64,000 nucleotides of DNA from CAZMGT01 sp964565895. GTDB lineage: Bacteria; Armatimonadota; Zipacnadia; UBA1398; CAZMGT01. The stretch lies in the NCBI GenBank assembly GCA_964565895.1, contig CAZMGT010000012.1, positions 7,307 to 71,306 of the forward strand. Reading direction: 5' to 3'. Shown one piece after another: positions 1-8,478 of this stretch. The notes under the pieces are model-generated. The model was not told where the DNA came from and did not search any database. It worked only from the letters and a program-made list of their open reading frames with translations. Position 1 is the first letter of the stretch; every line of letters starts with the position of its first letter. The position numbers and the translations under genes are program-made.

Positions 1-63
1 ACCTTGGCCCGCGCGAAGCAAAACAGCGGTGGAGTTTCCTGCGCAAAAGGGGAGGCGGCGGCA

Positions 64-3000
64 ATGAGGCTTGCCCTGCGCTGCGCTTTGGGGCTGGCCC
101 TGGGCGCGTTTGCCCTCTGCGCGCGTGCGGCCGCGGACACGGTAATCATTGCGCCCTCGGCGGATACCTATATCGAGCCCTACGGCGCGGAGGATAAAAA
201 CTACGGCGCTCAGCCTAAGCTGCGGCTGGACCAGTGGTCTGGGCGGCAGGTGTTCCTCCGTTTTCCCCTCGCCGCAATTCCCCGCGACAGGCGCATTGTC
301 TGCGCAACCCTAAGGCTTTACATCACGAAGGTCGGGTTTAACGAAAAGGGCGAGTTCCCCCAGCTTAAGACGTGCGTTGCGCTTTACGACGTGGTTACCC
401 CGTGGACCGAGGAGGGGGCGACGTTTAACACCTACGACGGCGTGCACCCCTGGCGCCAGGGGCCGGGGATCGCCCGGCCGAAGTACGGCGACGTTGGCCC
501 GCTGCCCGAGCCAGACATCGGGGTTCATCTCCGGCGACCGCTAATCGCCCTGGACCCCGCGCAGGCCCAGCCGGGGCGGTGGCTGGAGCTCGATGTCAGC
601 GATTTCATTCGCGGGCGTGTGCGCGCGCGGGCAAAGAGCGCAAGCGTCGTCCTCCGCTCCTCCGCGCTTGCGCGAAACTATGAGTTTGCCAGCCGCGAAT
701 CACCCGANNNNNNNNNNNNNNNNNNNNNNNNNNNNNNNNNNNNNNNNNNNNNNNNNNNNNNNNNNNNNNNNNNNNNNNNNNNNNNNNNNNNNNNNNNNNN
801 NNNNNNNTCCGCTCCTCCGCGCTTGCGCGAAACTATGAGTTTGCCAGCCGCGAATCACCCGACGCTGTGCACCGGCCGCAACTGCACGTTGAGCTTGACG
901 ACGCGCTGGCGGAGTTTACCCTCCACGGCGCGTTCGTGGCCGACTGGCGGCCTGGGCGGGAGGTCGTCGTGCGCGTGCGCAGCGTAAGGCCGGCGCAGGG
1001 GCTCGGCGCTGCGCGGTGGAGCTTTGCGCGCAAGCCCGGGGCGAGCAAGTTGGGCGACGCAGCCCTTGAGCCCTGCGCGGAGGGGGCGAAGTTCGTCCCC
1101 GACGCTGCGGGGCGTTATCGCGTGCGCTGCGAAGTTCCCCTGGCCCAGGCCCGGGCGACCGCGGAGGAGGCCGACGTTTACGTCCTCTCCCTGCGCGCCC
1201 ACCCGCGCCTTTATGTCACCCCGGCGCGGCTCGCGGAGCTGCGCCAGCTCCCGCGCAAGCGCACGCCAGTTTACGAGGCGTTCATCGCTTGGGTTAACTC
1301 GGGCAACGGCGGCGTGGGCGAGGGGCGGTTTCACGACATGGGCGCGCGCGGCGGCTGCGAGGACAACGCTTTGGCCTATCTGATCACCGGCGACCGGCGC
1401 TATGCGCAAAACTCCATTGCCTATGCGCAGCGCATTTTGCAAAAGCCCATGCGCGAGCACTTTTCCGACGTGCACGCGGCGACGTTTAAGGGGGCGGGGC
1501 TGGCCCAGGCCATCGCCGTGCACTACGACTGGTGCTACGACGCGCTTTCGCCGGCGCAGCGCCGGGCCATTGCCGACTGGCTGAACGAAGCGGCGCGCTG
1601 GAGTTGGGTGCGCTCCGGGCGGCCCATTGCCCATAACGACGGCGGGGGGCGACAGCTTATCCTATCCTCCGCGGCCTATGCCCTGCTCGGCGACGACGCG
1701 CGCGCCGCGGAGCTGTTGCGGCTTTCGCACGAGAATTTCGACCGCAACCTCCTCCCGTGGCTGAACGACGGCGGCCGCGGGGGCCGCTGCGGCGACGGCG
1801 GAGAATACGAGGGGCTACATGGGTTTTATATCGTGCGCCACGCGGCCTTAGCCTACAGCGCCACGGGCGAGGACGTATTCTCCGACAGCCCGTTTTTCCG
1901 CAACCGGCTTAAGCACATTCTCTTCGGCTGGTACCCACGGCGGCTATATGAGCGCCACGGGCGCTATTCGCTGAGGCAATACTACTCGCCCTGCGGCGAC
2001 CACATTCGCCTGGGCTATGTGGGCGACGTTCAGCCATATCAGTCTGCCGCGGCGCTGTGCGACCGCTTTCGCGACACGCGCGAGGCGCAGGAGGTGCGCT
2101 GGCTCGCGGGCGAGTGGCCCACGCAGTGGATGCGGTATTGCCTGAAGTGGGCGCTTTTGTTCTCGTTCGACACTGTGCCGCGGAGGGAGCCCCGGGAGCT
2201 GACGTATTTCGACGAGGGATTCGACACAGTCTATATGCGCAGCGACTGGAGCGACGACGCGACGTGGGTGCTCTTTGAAAACGGGCCCTATGTCTCCGTG
2301 CACCAGGCGCTGCACAGCGGGGGATTTGAGATGTTTAAGGGCGACCTCCTCGCCGCGCGCACGGGCAACTTAGACCACGGCAACGTCGGCGCCCCGCATA
2401 CGATGAACTACCTCCATCGGACGATCGCCGCGAACTGCCTGCTTATCAACGATCCCCAAGAGCAGTGGAAGGGCTTTCTCGCAGGAGCCTCGGGGATTCA
2501 CGACGGCGGGGGCCAGCGGACGAATTATCCCCTGAGCTCCACGCCGGACATCGAGACGTACCTCGCTTTTCGCAAAGTGTTTCAGCGAGGGAGGATAACG
2601 CGGTTTGCAAAGCTGCGCGCGGGCGACGGGGCGCCGGCGACATACGCCTTTTGCGACCTTACCGGCGCCTACAACAACCCCTGGTTTCACGGGGGGCGGC
2701 TCAACCGGCCGAAGGTTACCTCGGTTAGTCGGCAGCTTCTGTATTTGCGTTCGGTAGACTCCGTGCTCGTGTTCGATCGTGTGGCAAGCACGGGCGCAGA
2801 GTTTAAGAAAACGTGGCTTTTGCACTCGCTGGGCGAGCTCGATGTGCTCGACGGACAGGAGGAGAAGGTCGACGAGGGCGAGTTTCACTACACCGGCGCG
2901 ACGAGGGCGGTAATTCGCTACGGCTGGCCGAAGCCCGTGCCCAGCTTTTGCCGCTGCCTCTGCGTAACCCTCCTGCCCGAGAGAGCGAAGATAGTGAAAA

Positions 3001-3602
3001 TCGGCGGCCGCGAGGACCTCCCCCCAGGCCAGACCATGGGCTTTCCCGGAGACAAGTGGCACGGCAAGCACAGGCACCGGCACATCAAAGACTTCTGGGT
3101 CGGCGGGAGAAACTGGCCCCCGGGAAACCCGCCCGAGACGCGCTGGTTTGGCGACCCCACGAGCAAGTGGTACGTCCCGGGGACACCGGACGAAAGCGGA
3201 GGCCGGGGGAAGTGGCGCATCGAGGTCTCGCCGCCGGCGCCCGCGGTGGAGGATGTGTTCTTCCACGTCCTCTGCCCGCGGCTAGGGCGCGAGGGGCCGT
3301 TTCCCGAGGTGCGGGGTGTGTCCGCGGGCGAGTTCGTCGGCGCGCTTGTCGCGGAGGGCAAGGCGCACGCCGCGGCGTTCTTCTCCCTGCGCGAGAGGCG
3401 CCAGAGCGCCCTGCGCACCGCCCTGCCCAAAGGCGCGCCGTGGGAGCTGATCGTTGCCGACCTTGCCCCGGGGCAATATGTCGTTACCGTAGACGGCGCG
3501 CGGGTAGCTATGCCAACGGTGAGCGAGGAGGGCGCGCTTGCGCTAAGCGTCCCCGGGGGCGTGGTGGAGGTTAGGCAAGCGAAAGCAAAGGCCGCACGAT
3601 AA
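64..3602 (+). CDS. Exported heparinase II/III-like polysaccharide lyase with N-terminal DNRLRE (CBM96-type) domain, interrupted only by an assembly gap
   Basis: The ATG at 64 follows a GGGGAGG ribosome site (49-55) and starts a Sec signal peptide ending near ARAAA. Residues about 25-225 form a DNRLRE/CBM96-like beta domain (ADTYIEP, KNYGAQPKLRLD). From about residue 330 comes an alpha-toroid lyase region (RLYVTPARLAEL, GGCEDNALAYLITGD, AHNDGGGRQL) followed by a heparinase II/III-like beta sandwich (FDTVYMRSDWSDDATWVLFE, SVHQALHSGGFEMFKGDLLA). The N block at 708-807 looks like a break, but 55 bp before it are repeated after it. Collapsing the repeat gives one in-frame protein of 1127 residues. 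By family it should cleave an acidic or sulfated polysaccharide outside the cytoplasm; the substrate is not readable from sequence. Confidence 0.8.
653..707. repeat. Left copy of a 55-bp direct repeat flanking the N gap
   Basis: The 55 bases here are identical to 808-862 on the other side of the gap. The length equals a common de Bruijn k-mer size. The simplest reading is two contigs that overlap by k and were scaffolded with Ns instead of merged. Merging keeps the lyase reading frame. Confidence 0.85.
708..807. other. 100-N scaffold spacer
   Basis: Exactly 100 undetermined bases. Identical 55-bp ends on both sides indicate that no genomic sequence is missing here. Confidence 0.9.
808..862. 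repeat. Right copy of the 55-bp direct repeat flanking the N gap
   Basis: Identical to 653-707. The frame of this copy (codons starting at 810) continues into the downstream lyase frame. This supports a single real copy. Confidence 0.85.
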
Positions 3603-3702
3603 GCGAAGGGCAAGGACATGTGTCCGGGCTGCGCGCGGGCATCTGCCTCGCCCCGGCCGCTCAAGCAAGGTCCGCGCTCGGCTCTCGCCAAGGGGAGCTT
3701 GG

Positions 3703-4686
3703 CTATTCCTCGCGCTTTAGGTTAAAGACCACCTTGCTCCCGTCGGGCTCGATGCGGAAGGGAAGCTCGCGAAAGCCGCGTAACGCCTCGCGCACGCGCT
3801 CTTGGTCCTCGGGCCGGCAATAGAGAAGGAGAAAGCCCCCGCCCCCCGCGCCAGCGATCTTGCCCCCAAGGGCCCCCGCCTGCCGCGCGCGTTCGTACAT
3901 CTCGTCGATCTCGGGAAGGGTAATCCTGCTGGCCAGCCGGCGTTTGTGCTCCCAGTTCTCGTGGAGCAGGCGGCCCACCTCGTCGAACTGTCCGCGGCAA
4001 ACGTGCTCATACATCTCCCGCGCCAGGGCGGCGATCGCTTGCAGGTGGGCGGTGTTTTGCGCGGTGCTCTGCTTTTGCTCGGCGAGAATGGTCTGCGCGT
4101 CGCGTGTAATGCCTGTGAAAAAGAGCATAAGCGAGCTTTCTAACCTGCGCTGCTCGCTGGGGGAAAGGGCGACCGGAGCCACGGACACCGAGCCGTCTTT
4201 GCGGAACTCGATAAAGCGCAGGCCGCCGTAGGCGGCGATATATTGGTCCTGCTTGCCCACGGGCCGGCCGAGGACGTCGATCTCAATGCGGCACGCCTCC
4301 TCGGCCAGCCGCTCCGCGGTGACCAATTGCCCGGTGTAGGCGTAAAGCGCGTGGAGCACGCCCACGGTGACCGAGGCCGAGGAGCCGAGGCCAGACCCGC
4401 GCGCGGGGATGTCGGCCATGGTGGCGATCTCTACCCCGCGCTCCACGCCGACAATGCGCAGGGCCTCGCGCACGAGGTCGTGCTGGACCTCGTCCACGGA
4501 GTCGACCATCTCCGTGCGCGTATAGCCTACGCGGATTTTGCTGTCGAAGCGCCGCTTGACAACAACGTAGACGTACTTGTCAATCGCTGTGCTGAGCACA
4601 CAACCCCCGTGGTCGCGGTAAAAGTCCGGAAAGTCCGTGCCTCCGCCGCAGAGGCTCACGCGCAACGGCGTTTGGGTGACAATCAT
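3703..4686 (-). CDS. GHMP-family sugar kinase (D-glycero-D-manno-heptose 7-phosphate kinase-like)
   Basis: 327 residues. The ATG at 4686 is preceded by a GAGGAGGAG site; a GTG three bases earlier is possible. The start PLRVSLCGGGTDFPDFY and the glycine/serine ATP loop ARGSGLGSSASVTVG are those of GHMP kinases close to the heptose-7-phosphate and fucose kinase group. A late GGKIAGAGGGGFLLLYC segment matches the C-terminal GHMP motif. It should phosphorylate a sugar or sugar phosphate in the cytosol. It is last in a minus-strand set with a Gfo/Idh/MocA oxidoreductase and a sulfatase-like gene, so a role in sugar catabolism is as likely as surface-polysaccharide synthesis. No heptose pathway partners are present. 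Confidence 0.8.
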   Translation of the reverse strand: MIVTQTPLRVSLCGGGTDFPDFYRDHGGCVLSTAIDKYVYVVVKRRFDSKIRVGYTRTEMVDSVDEVQHDLVREALRIVGVERGVEIATMADIPARGSGLGSSASVTVGVLHALYAYTGQLVTAERLAEEACRIEIDVLGRPVGKQDQYIAAYGGLRFIEFRKDGSVSVAPVALSPSEQRRLESSLMLFFTGITRDAQTILAEQKQSTAQNTAHLQAIAALAREMYEHVCRGQFDEVGRLLHENWEHKRRLASRITLPEIDEMYERARQAGALGGKIAGAGGGGFLLLYCRPEDQERVREALRGFRELPFRIEPDGSKVVFNLKREE

Positions 4687-4705
4687 CACTTCTCCTCCTC
4701 GGGTG

Positions 4706-4724
4706 GCACGGGTCTCACCCGTGC
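4706..4724. other. Intercistronic hairpin
   Basis: A perfect 8-bp inverted repeat, GCACGGGT and ACCCGTGC, with a 3-base loop lies in the gap between the oxidoreductase and GHMP kinase genes, just upstream of the kinase ribosome site. There is no T tract on either strand, so it is not a typical intrinsic terminator. It may be an mRNA processing or stability element. Confidence 0.45.
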
Positions 4725-4739
4725 GCGGCGCAGGCCCGC

Positions 4740-5948
4740 TTACGCTTTCAGCCCGCTGAGGTCTGCCTCGAGCTTTTCGTTCTCGTTAAGCATTTCCTCC
4801 CAAGTGACCACGCGGCCCCTGTACGCCGCGATGCGCCCGAGGATCGAGGCCAAGTTCGAGCGCACGCTCTCCTCGGCGTTGTTTAAGAACTTGCCCGAGT
4901 TAATGCTCGCCCAGAAGTCCTTAATGTTGTTAACCGCGCCCTCGGTGTAGATTCTGTCCGTGCGCCCGCCCTTCCAGGGGTTGGGGCCCTCGATGCGCAC
5001 CTCGCCGCCATAGTGCGTGTCCACCGTGCCCTCGCTGCCGTAAATGCGCACGCACATGTCGTGGTAGCCCTTGATGAACTGGCCGGAGCAGAAGTCGACG
5101 ATTACATCGTTGGGGAACCAGTAGGTGACGACGAAGTGGTCCCAGCAATCGCCGACATCGGTGCGCGCCTTGCGCCCGCCCGTGCCGCAGGCGCGCAGAG
5201 GGGCGGCGTCGAGAAGCCACGTGGCGACGTCGATGACGTGGATGTTTTGCTCCACAATGATGTCGCCGGAAAGGTCGATGTAAAATACCCAGTTGCGCAG
5301 GCGGGCCTCGGGCGTCCCCGGCTCGGCCTTTTTGCGCAGCCTGCCCGTGACGTAGTAAACCTGGCCGAACACAGGCTTGCCGATCGCCCCCTGGTGCACG
5401 CGACGCGCCGCCTCGCGGAAAAACTCGTTGTTGCGCGTTTGAAAATCGACGAGAAACGAGAGCTTGCCGCGGGCTTTTTTCGCGCTCTCTAGAATTATCC
5501 GGCAGCCCGGGACATCTACCGCGACGGGCTTGGCGAGGTAAACGTGCTTGCCGGCGTCTACCGCGGCCTGGGCCTGCTCGGGGTGGAAGTAGGGCGGGCT
5601 TTCGATGGCCACCGCGTCGACCTTGCTCTCCAGAAGCTTCAAGTAGCCCTTTAACCCAGCGTAGCAGCGGCCGGCGGGGACGTTAAGCACCTCGCGCGCG
5701 GCGGCGAGCCTGTCCTCAAAATAGTCGGCGAGAGCGACGACCTTGGTGTTTGAGTTTTGCTCAAACAGCTTGCCGATCCACTTTCCCCGGCCGCCGCAGC
5801 CGATGATGCCCAGCTCTAAGCGAGAGTTCGCCGGCGCCCCCCGCACGGAGCGAGGGTTGACGACCGTTAGCGTGGTTGCTGCCGCCGCCGCGGCGCGCGC
5901 GAGAAACTGCCTGCGGCTGAGCGTTGCGCGGGACTTATTGTCGGCCAT
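4740..5948 (-). CDS. Tat-exported Gfo/Idh/MocA-family oxidoreductase
   Basis: 402 residues from the ATG at 5948, chosen because GGAGGGAG lies directly upstream; a longer in-frame TTG start at 5966 would swallow that site. The N-terminus has a twin-arginine signal (SRRQFLARAAAA). The Rossmann motif LGIIGCGGRGKWIG follows, and the dinucleotide-domain EKP equivalent appears as YLAKPVAVD. The family uses NAD(P) to oxidise or epimerise sugars and related polyols. Tat-exported members are frequent in Planctomycetota-like genomes and are thought to carry their cofactor across folded. It sits between a sulfatase-like gene and a GHMP kinase, in keeping with sugar processing. Substrate unknown. Confidence 0.82.
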   Translation of the reverse strand: MADNKSRATLSRRQFLARAAAAAATTLTVVNPRSVRGAPANSRLELGIIGCGGRGKWIGKLFEQNSNTKVVALADYFEDRLAAAREVLNVPAGRCYAGLKGYLKLLESKVDAVAIESPPYFHPEQAQAAVDAGKHVYLAKPVAVDVPGCRIILESAKKARGKLSFLVDFQTRNNEFFREAARRVHQGAIGKPVFGQVYYVTGRLRKKAEPGTPEARLRNWVFYIDLSGDIIVEQNIHVIDVATWLLDAAPLRACGTGGRKARTDVGDCWDHFVVTYWFPNDVIVDFCSGQFIKGYHDMCVRIYGSEGTVDTHYGGEVRIEGPNPWKGGRTDRIYTEGAVNNIKDFWASINSGKFLNNAEESVRSNLASILGRIAAYRGRVVTWEEMLNENEKLEADLSGLKA

Positions 5949-6007
5949 TTCTGCTCCCTCCAGCAATTTTCTCTTCGCTTGCCGCCTTTTGCGCCTCGCC
6001 GAGCTTC

Positions 6008-7363
6008 CTACTCGGCGAGCTGGCCCTCGTAAAGGGCAACGTAGCTTTCCTTGGCCCCTTGTTCGCGGAGAAAGCGCACCAGCTCCTCCTGCATGCGCCG
6101 GGCGACGTCGGGATGCTCGCGGGCAATGTTGTGCAGCTGGCCCGGGTCGGCGCGCAGGTCGTAGAGCTCGGGCGGGTGGCCCTCCTGGGCGGCGATATAG
6201 GACCAGCGCTGGCTGGTGACCGTGGCGTAGCTGCGCACGATGGGAATGTCGCCCTCGCCCCCGCCGTTGTGGATCGAGGTAAATACATAATCCCAGTTCT
6301 TGCTCGTCTCGCCGATGATCAGCGGGACCCAGGACCTGCCATAGGTCTCCGGCCCGACGACGCCGCAGACGTCGAGGATCGTAGGCATGAGGTCCGCGGG
6401 CTGGGCGAGGGCGGAGATGTGCTGCGCGGGGCGGGTTAGCCCGGGGATGTGCACAAGCAGGGGGATGCGCGCGACCTCCTCGTAGATGGGCCAGGGGTCG
6501 CTCGGGTCCACGGTGTGCTTGCCCGTGCGGTTGTGCTCGCCGAGGGACATTCCGTGGTCGGAGAGGAAGACGACCATCGTATTCTCAAGCAGGCCCATCA
6601 CCTCGATCTGCCGCAGCAGGTGGCCCACCCAGCGGTCGGTAAGCGTCACCTCGGCCATATAGTGCGCGCGCATGTGGTTAAGCTCTTTTTCGGTATAAAT
6701 GTCGGCATAGCCGTAGTTGGGGAAGTCGTAGTCCAAGCCCTCGTATCCTGGGTCATACATCTCCACGTAATACTCCGGCGTATACCACACCTCGTGGACC
6801 TCGAACGTGTCTACCCAAAGGAAAAACCGCTCGCGCTTGTAGTTCTCCTGCAGCCACTGGCAGGCCGTGCACATTGTGCGTGCGACGAACCAGTCCTCCT
6901 CGTGGCGAAAGTGGCTCATGTTCGCCATCTGTCGTGCGCGCTGCTTGCCCCCTTGGCGAATGTTCTTGGGGTCTACGGGGTGAACGATCGTTTCCGGGTC
7001 GGTGGTGTTTGTGGGCGGCTTTTCGATAACGTGCACCTCGTGAAAGCCGCGCGGGAAGTCCGTGGGGACCATGTTCGTGGTGTCTAAGACAAGGCCGGTG
7101 TAATAGCCCGCCTCGCGGAGGACCTCGGTGAGCAGCACCTCGTCCTCGCCGAGCTTCTTCCAGCCGTAGCGGGGGAAGTTGCAGTTGCCTGTAAAGCAGT
7201 CCGTGCGCATGGGGACCGTGGGGAACGAGGCGACATAGGCGCGGTCGAAAATCGCCGCGCGGCGGGCGAAGGCGTCGATCGCCGGCGTGCGAATCTGCTT
7301 GTTGCCGTTATAGCCGAGGTGGTCCCAGCGCAGGGTGTCCACGACGATAACGATGACATTCAT
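6008..7363 (-). CDS. Sulfatase-fold (alkaline phosphatase superfamily) hydrolase with Thr at the nucleophile position
   Basis: 451 residues from the ATG at 7363, which has a GGGAG site; the in-frame upstream extension is Arg-rich and unlike the family. No signal peptide is visible, so it is probably cytoplasmic. Metal-site motifs are present: VDTLRWDHLG near the start and FLSDHGMSLGEH in the second half. The C/S-x-P-x-R formylglycine motif of sulfatases reads T-V-P-M-R (SFPTVPMRTDCFTG), so no formylglycine can form. Thr is the nucleophile in some relatives such as nucleotide pyrophosphatase/phosphodiesterases, so a phosphoester substrate is possible. First gene of a minus-strand set with the oxidoreductase (59 bp downstream) and GHMP kinase. 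Confidence 0.8.
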   Translation of the reverse strand: MNVIVIVVDTLRWDHLGYNGNKQIRTPAIDAFARRAAIFDRAYVASFPTVPMRTDCFTGNCNFPRYGWKKLGEDEVLLTEVLREAGYYTGLVLDTTNMVPTDFPRGFHEVHVIEKPPTNTTDPETIVHPVDPKNIRQGGKQRARQMANMSHFRHEEDWFVARTMCTACQWLQENYKRERFFLWVDTFEVHEVWYTPEYYVEMYDPGYEGLDYDFPNYGYADIYTEKELNHMRAHYMAEVTLTDRWVGHLLRQIEVMGLLENTMVVFLSDHGMSLGEHNRTGKHTVDPSDPWPIYEEVARIPLLVHIPGLTRPAQHISALAQPADLMPTILDVCGVVGPETYGRSWVPLIIGETSKNWDYVFTSIHNGGGEGDIPIVRSYATVTSQRWSYIAAQEGHPPELYDLRADPGQLHNIAREHPDVARRMQEELVRFLREQGAKESYVALYEGQLAE

Positions 7364-7410
7364 CGGCGCGGTCTCCCTTCTCCGCCGGGCGGGGCGGCGA
7401 TGGGCCATCG

Positions 7411-7440
7411 TTGGCCTGCGCCTGAGACGGGTGATATTAT
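7411..7440 (+). promoter_or_regulatory. Candidate sigma70-type promoter for the nitrilase-family gene
   Basis: TTGGCC (7411-7416), an 18-base spacer and TATTAT (7435-7440) lie in the 126-bp gap between divergent genes, 50 bases before the ATG at 7490. Recognised by eye only. Confidence 0.4.
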
Positions 7441-7489
7441 GGGTTCAGCCGAGGGATAAGCGAGACCTTTTCCGCGAGGCGATGTTCAG

Positions 7490-8305
7490 ATGAGTAGCGA
7501 GCGGCAGACGTTTCGCCTGGGTGCGGTTTGTTTTTCGCCGTGCTATGACGAGCCGGAGCAGGCCTGGCCCGCGCTGGAGCGATCCGTGCGCCAGGCCGCG
7601 GCCGAGGGGGCGCAGCTTATCTGCACCCCCGAAGATTGCTTCCTGGGCCTTGTCCCCGACCCTACCCTGGAGCAGATCGCGCACATCCGCGAGCACTGCG
7701 AGGAGGTGCCCGGGGGCGCGCTTTTTGAGCGCAGCGCGGCCCTCGCCCGCGAGCTTGGCGTGCACCTCGTCCTGTGCTTGGATGAGCGCGCCGATGAGAA
7801 GCTTTACAAAACGGCGGTGTTCATCGGCCCCCGGGGCGAGGTTATCGGCCGCTATCGCAAGGTGTTCCTCTCGCCCGAGCCGGGCGTGCGCGAGGACCGC
7901 GCGTTTTCGCCCGGCGACCGGTTGTGCGTGTTCGACCTGCCTTTTGCCCGGGTGGGGATAATGATTTGCTTCGACCGCCGGCTGCCCGAGGTGGCGCGCG
8001 AGCTTGCCCGGCGCGGCGCGCAGGTTATCGTTTGCCCCGCGGCTGCGCTGAGCGAGCGCGACCTCGCTCGGATGAGCTTTCGCGCGGAGGATAACGGCGT
8101 GTTTGTTATGCTTATTACACCGTTTGGCGCGGCGGCGTTTGCCCCGGACGGGAGCACCTTGGCCGAAAGCGCGCGGCGCGAGCTGGGCGACCCTCCGGCG
8201 ACGCTCGTCTGCGACGTAAACCTCTCCCTATGCCATACCGCCCCCTGCCGCCGCTGGCAGTACTTCGAGCTGCTCGAGCGCCACAAGCATGTGTTCTCGC
8301 GATGA
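7490..8305 (+). CDS. Carbon-nitrogen hydrolase (nitrilase superfamily)
   Basis: 271 residues. The catalytic triad of the superfamily can be placed: Glu in LICTPEDCF, Lys in GRYRKVFLS and Cys in GIMICFDRRLPE. Length and motif order are normal for amidase or omega-amidase-like members, which cleave C-N bonds of amides, nitriles or carbamoyl groups in the cytosol. There is no signal peptide. It diverges from the sulfatase/oxidoreductase set and is followed by the giant propeller gene after a 173-bp gap, so it is probably its own transcription unit. Exact substrate not assignable. Confidence 0.85.
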   Translation: MSSERQTFRLGAVCFSPCYDEPEQAWPALERSVRQAAAEGAQLICTPEDCFLGLVPDPTLEQIAHIREHCEEVPGGALFERSAALARELGVHLVLCLDERADEKLYKTAVFIGPRGEVIGRYRKVFLSPEPGVREDRAFSPGDRLCVFDLPFARVGIMICFDRRLPEVARELARRGAQVIVCPAAALSERDLARMSFRAEDNGVFVMLITPFGAAAFAPDGSTLAESARRELGDPPATLVCDVNLSLCHTAPCRRWQYFELLERHKHVFSR

Positions 8306-8478
8306 GCCGCGGCGGGGCGTTGCGCCTTCAGGCCACGCTTACTGGGAACTCCGCCTCGCTGTGGCTGCTCGACCCCGCGAGCTAGCACATCGCCGCCGCG
8401 CAGGACATTAGGCAAACCCGCCGAACTTTACGCCTGGAAAGGACAAAGTGCCCGGCCTGCGTGGAGGGAGCGATAGGT

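Noticed and set aside
653..862. Direct repeats as a mobile element or attachment site
   Set aside because: The two copies flank only Ns, and the coding frame is restored by merging them, so an assembly overlap explains them fully.
2370..3266. 298-codon minus-strand open frame
   Set aside because: Antisense to the lyase gene; no ribosome site or family sequence.
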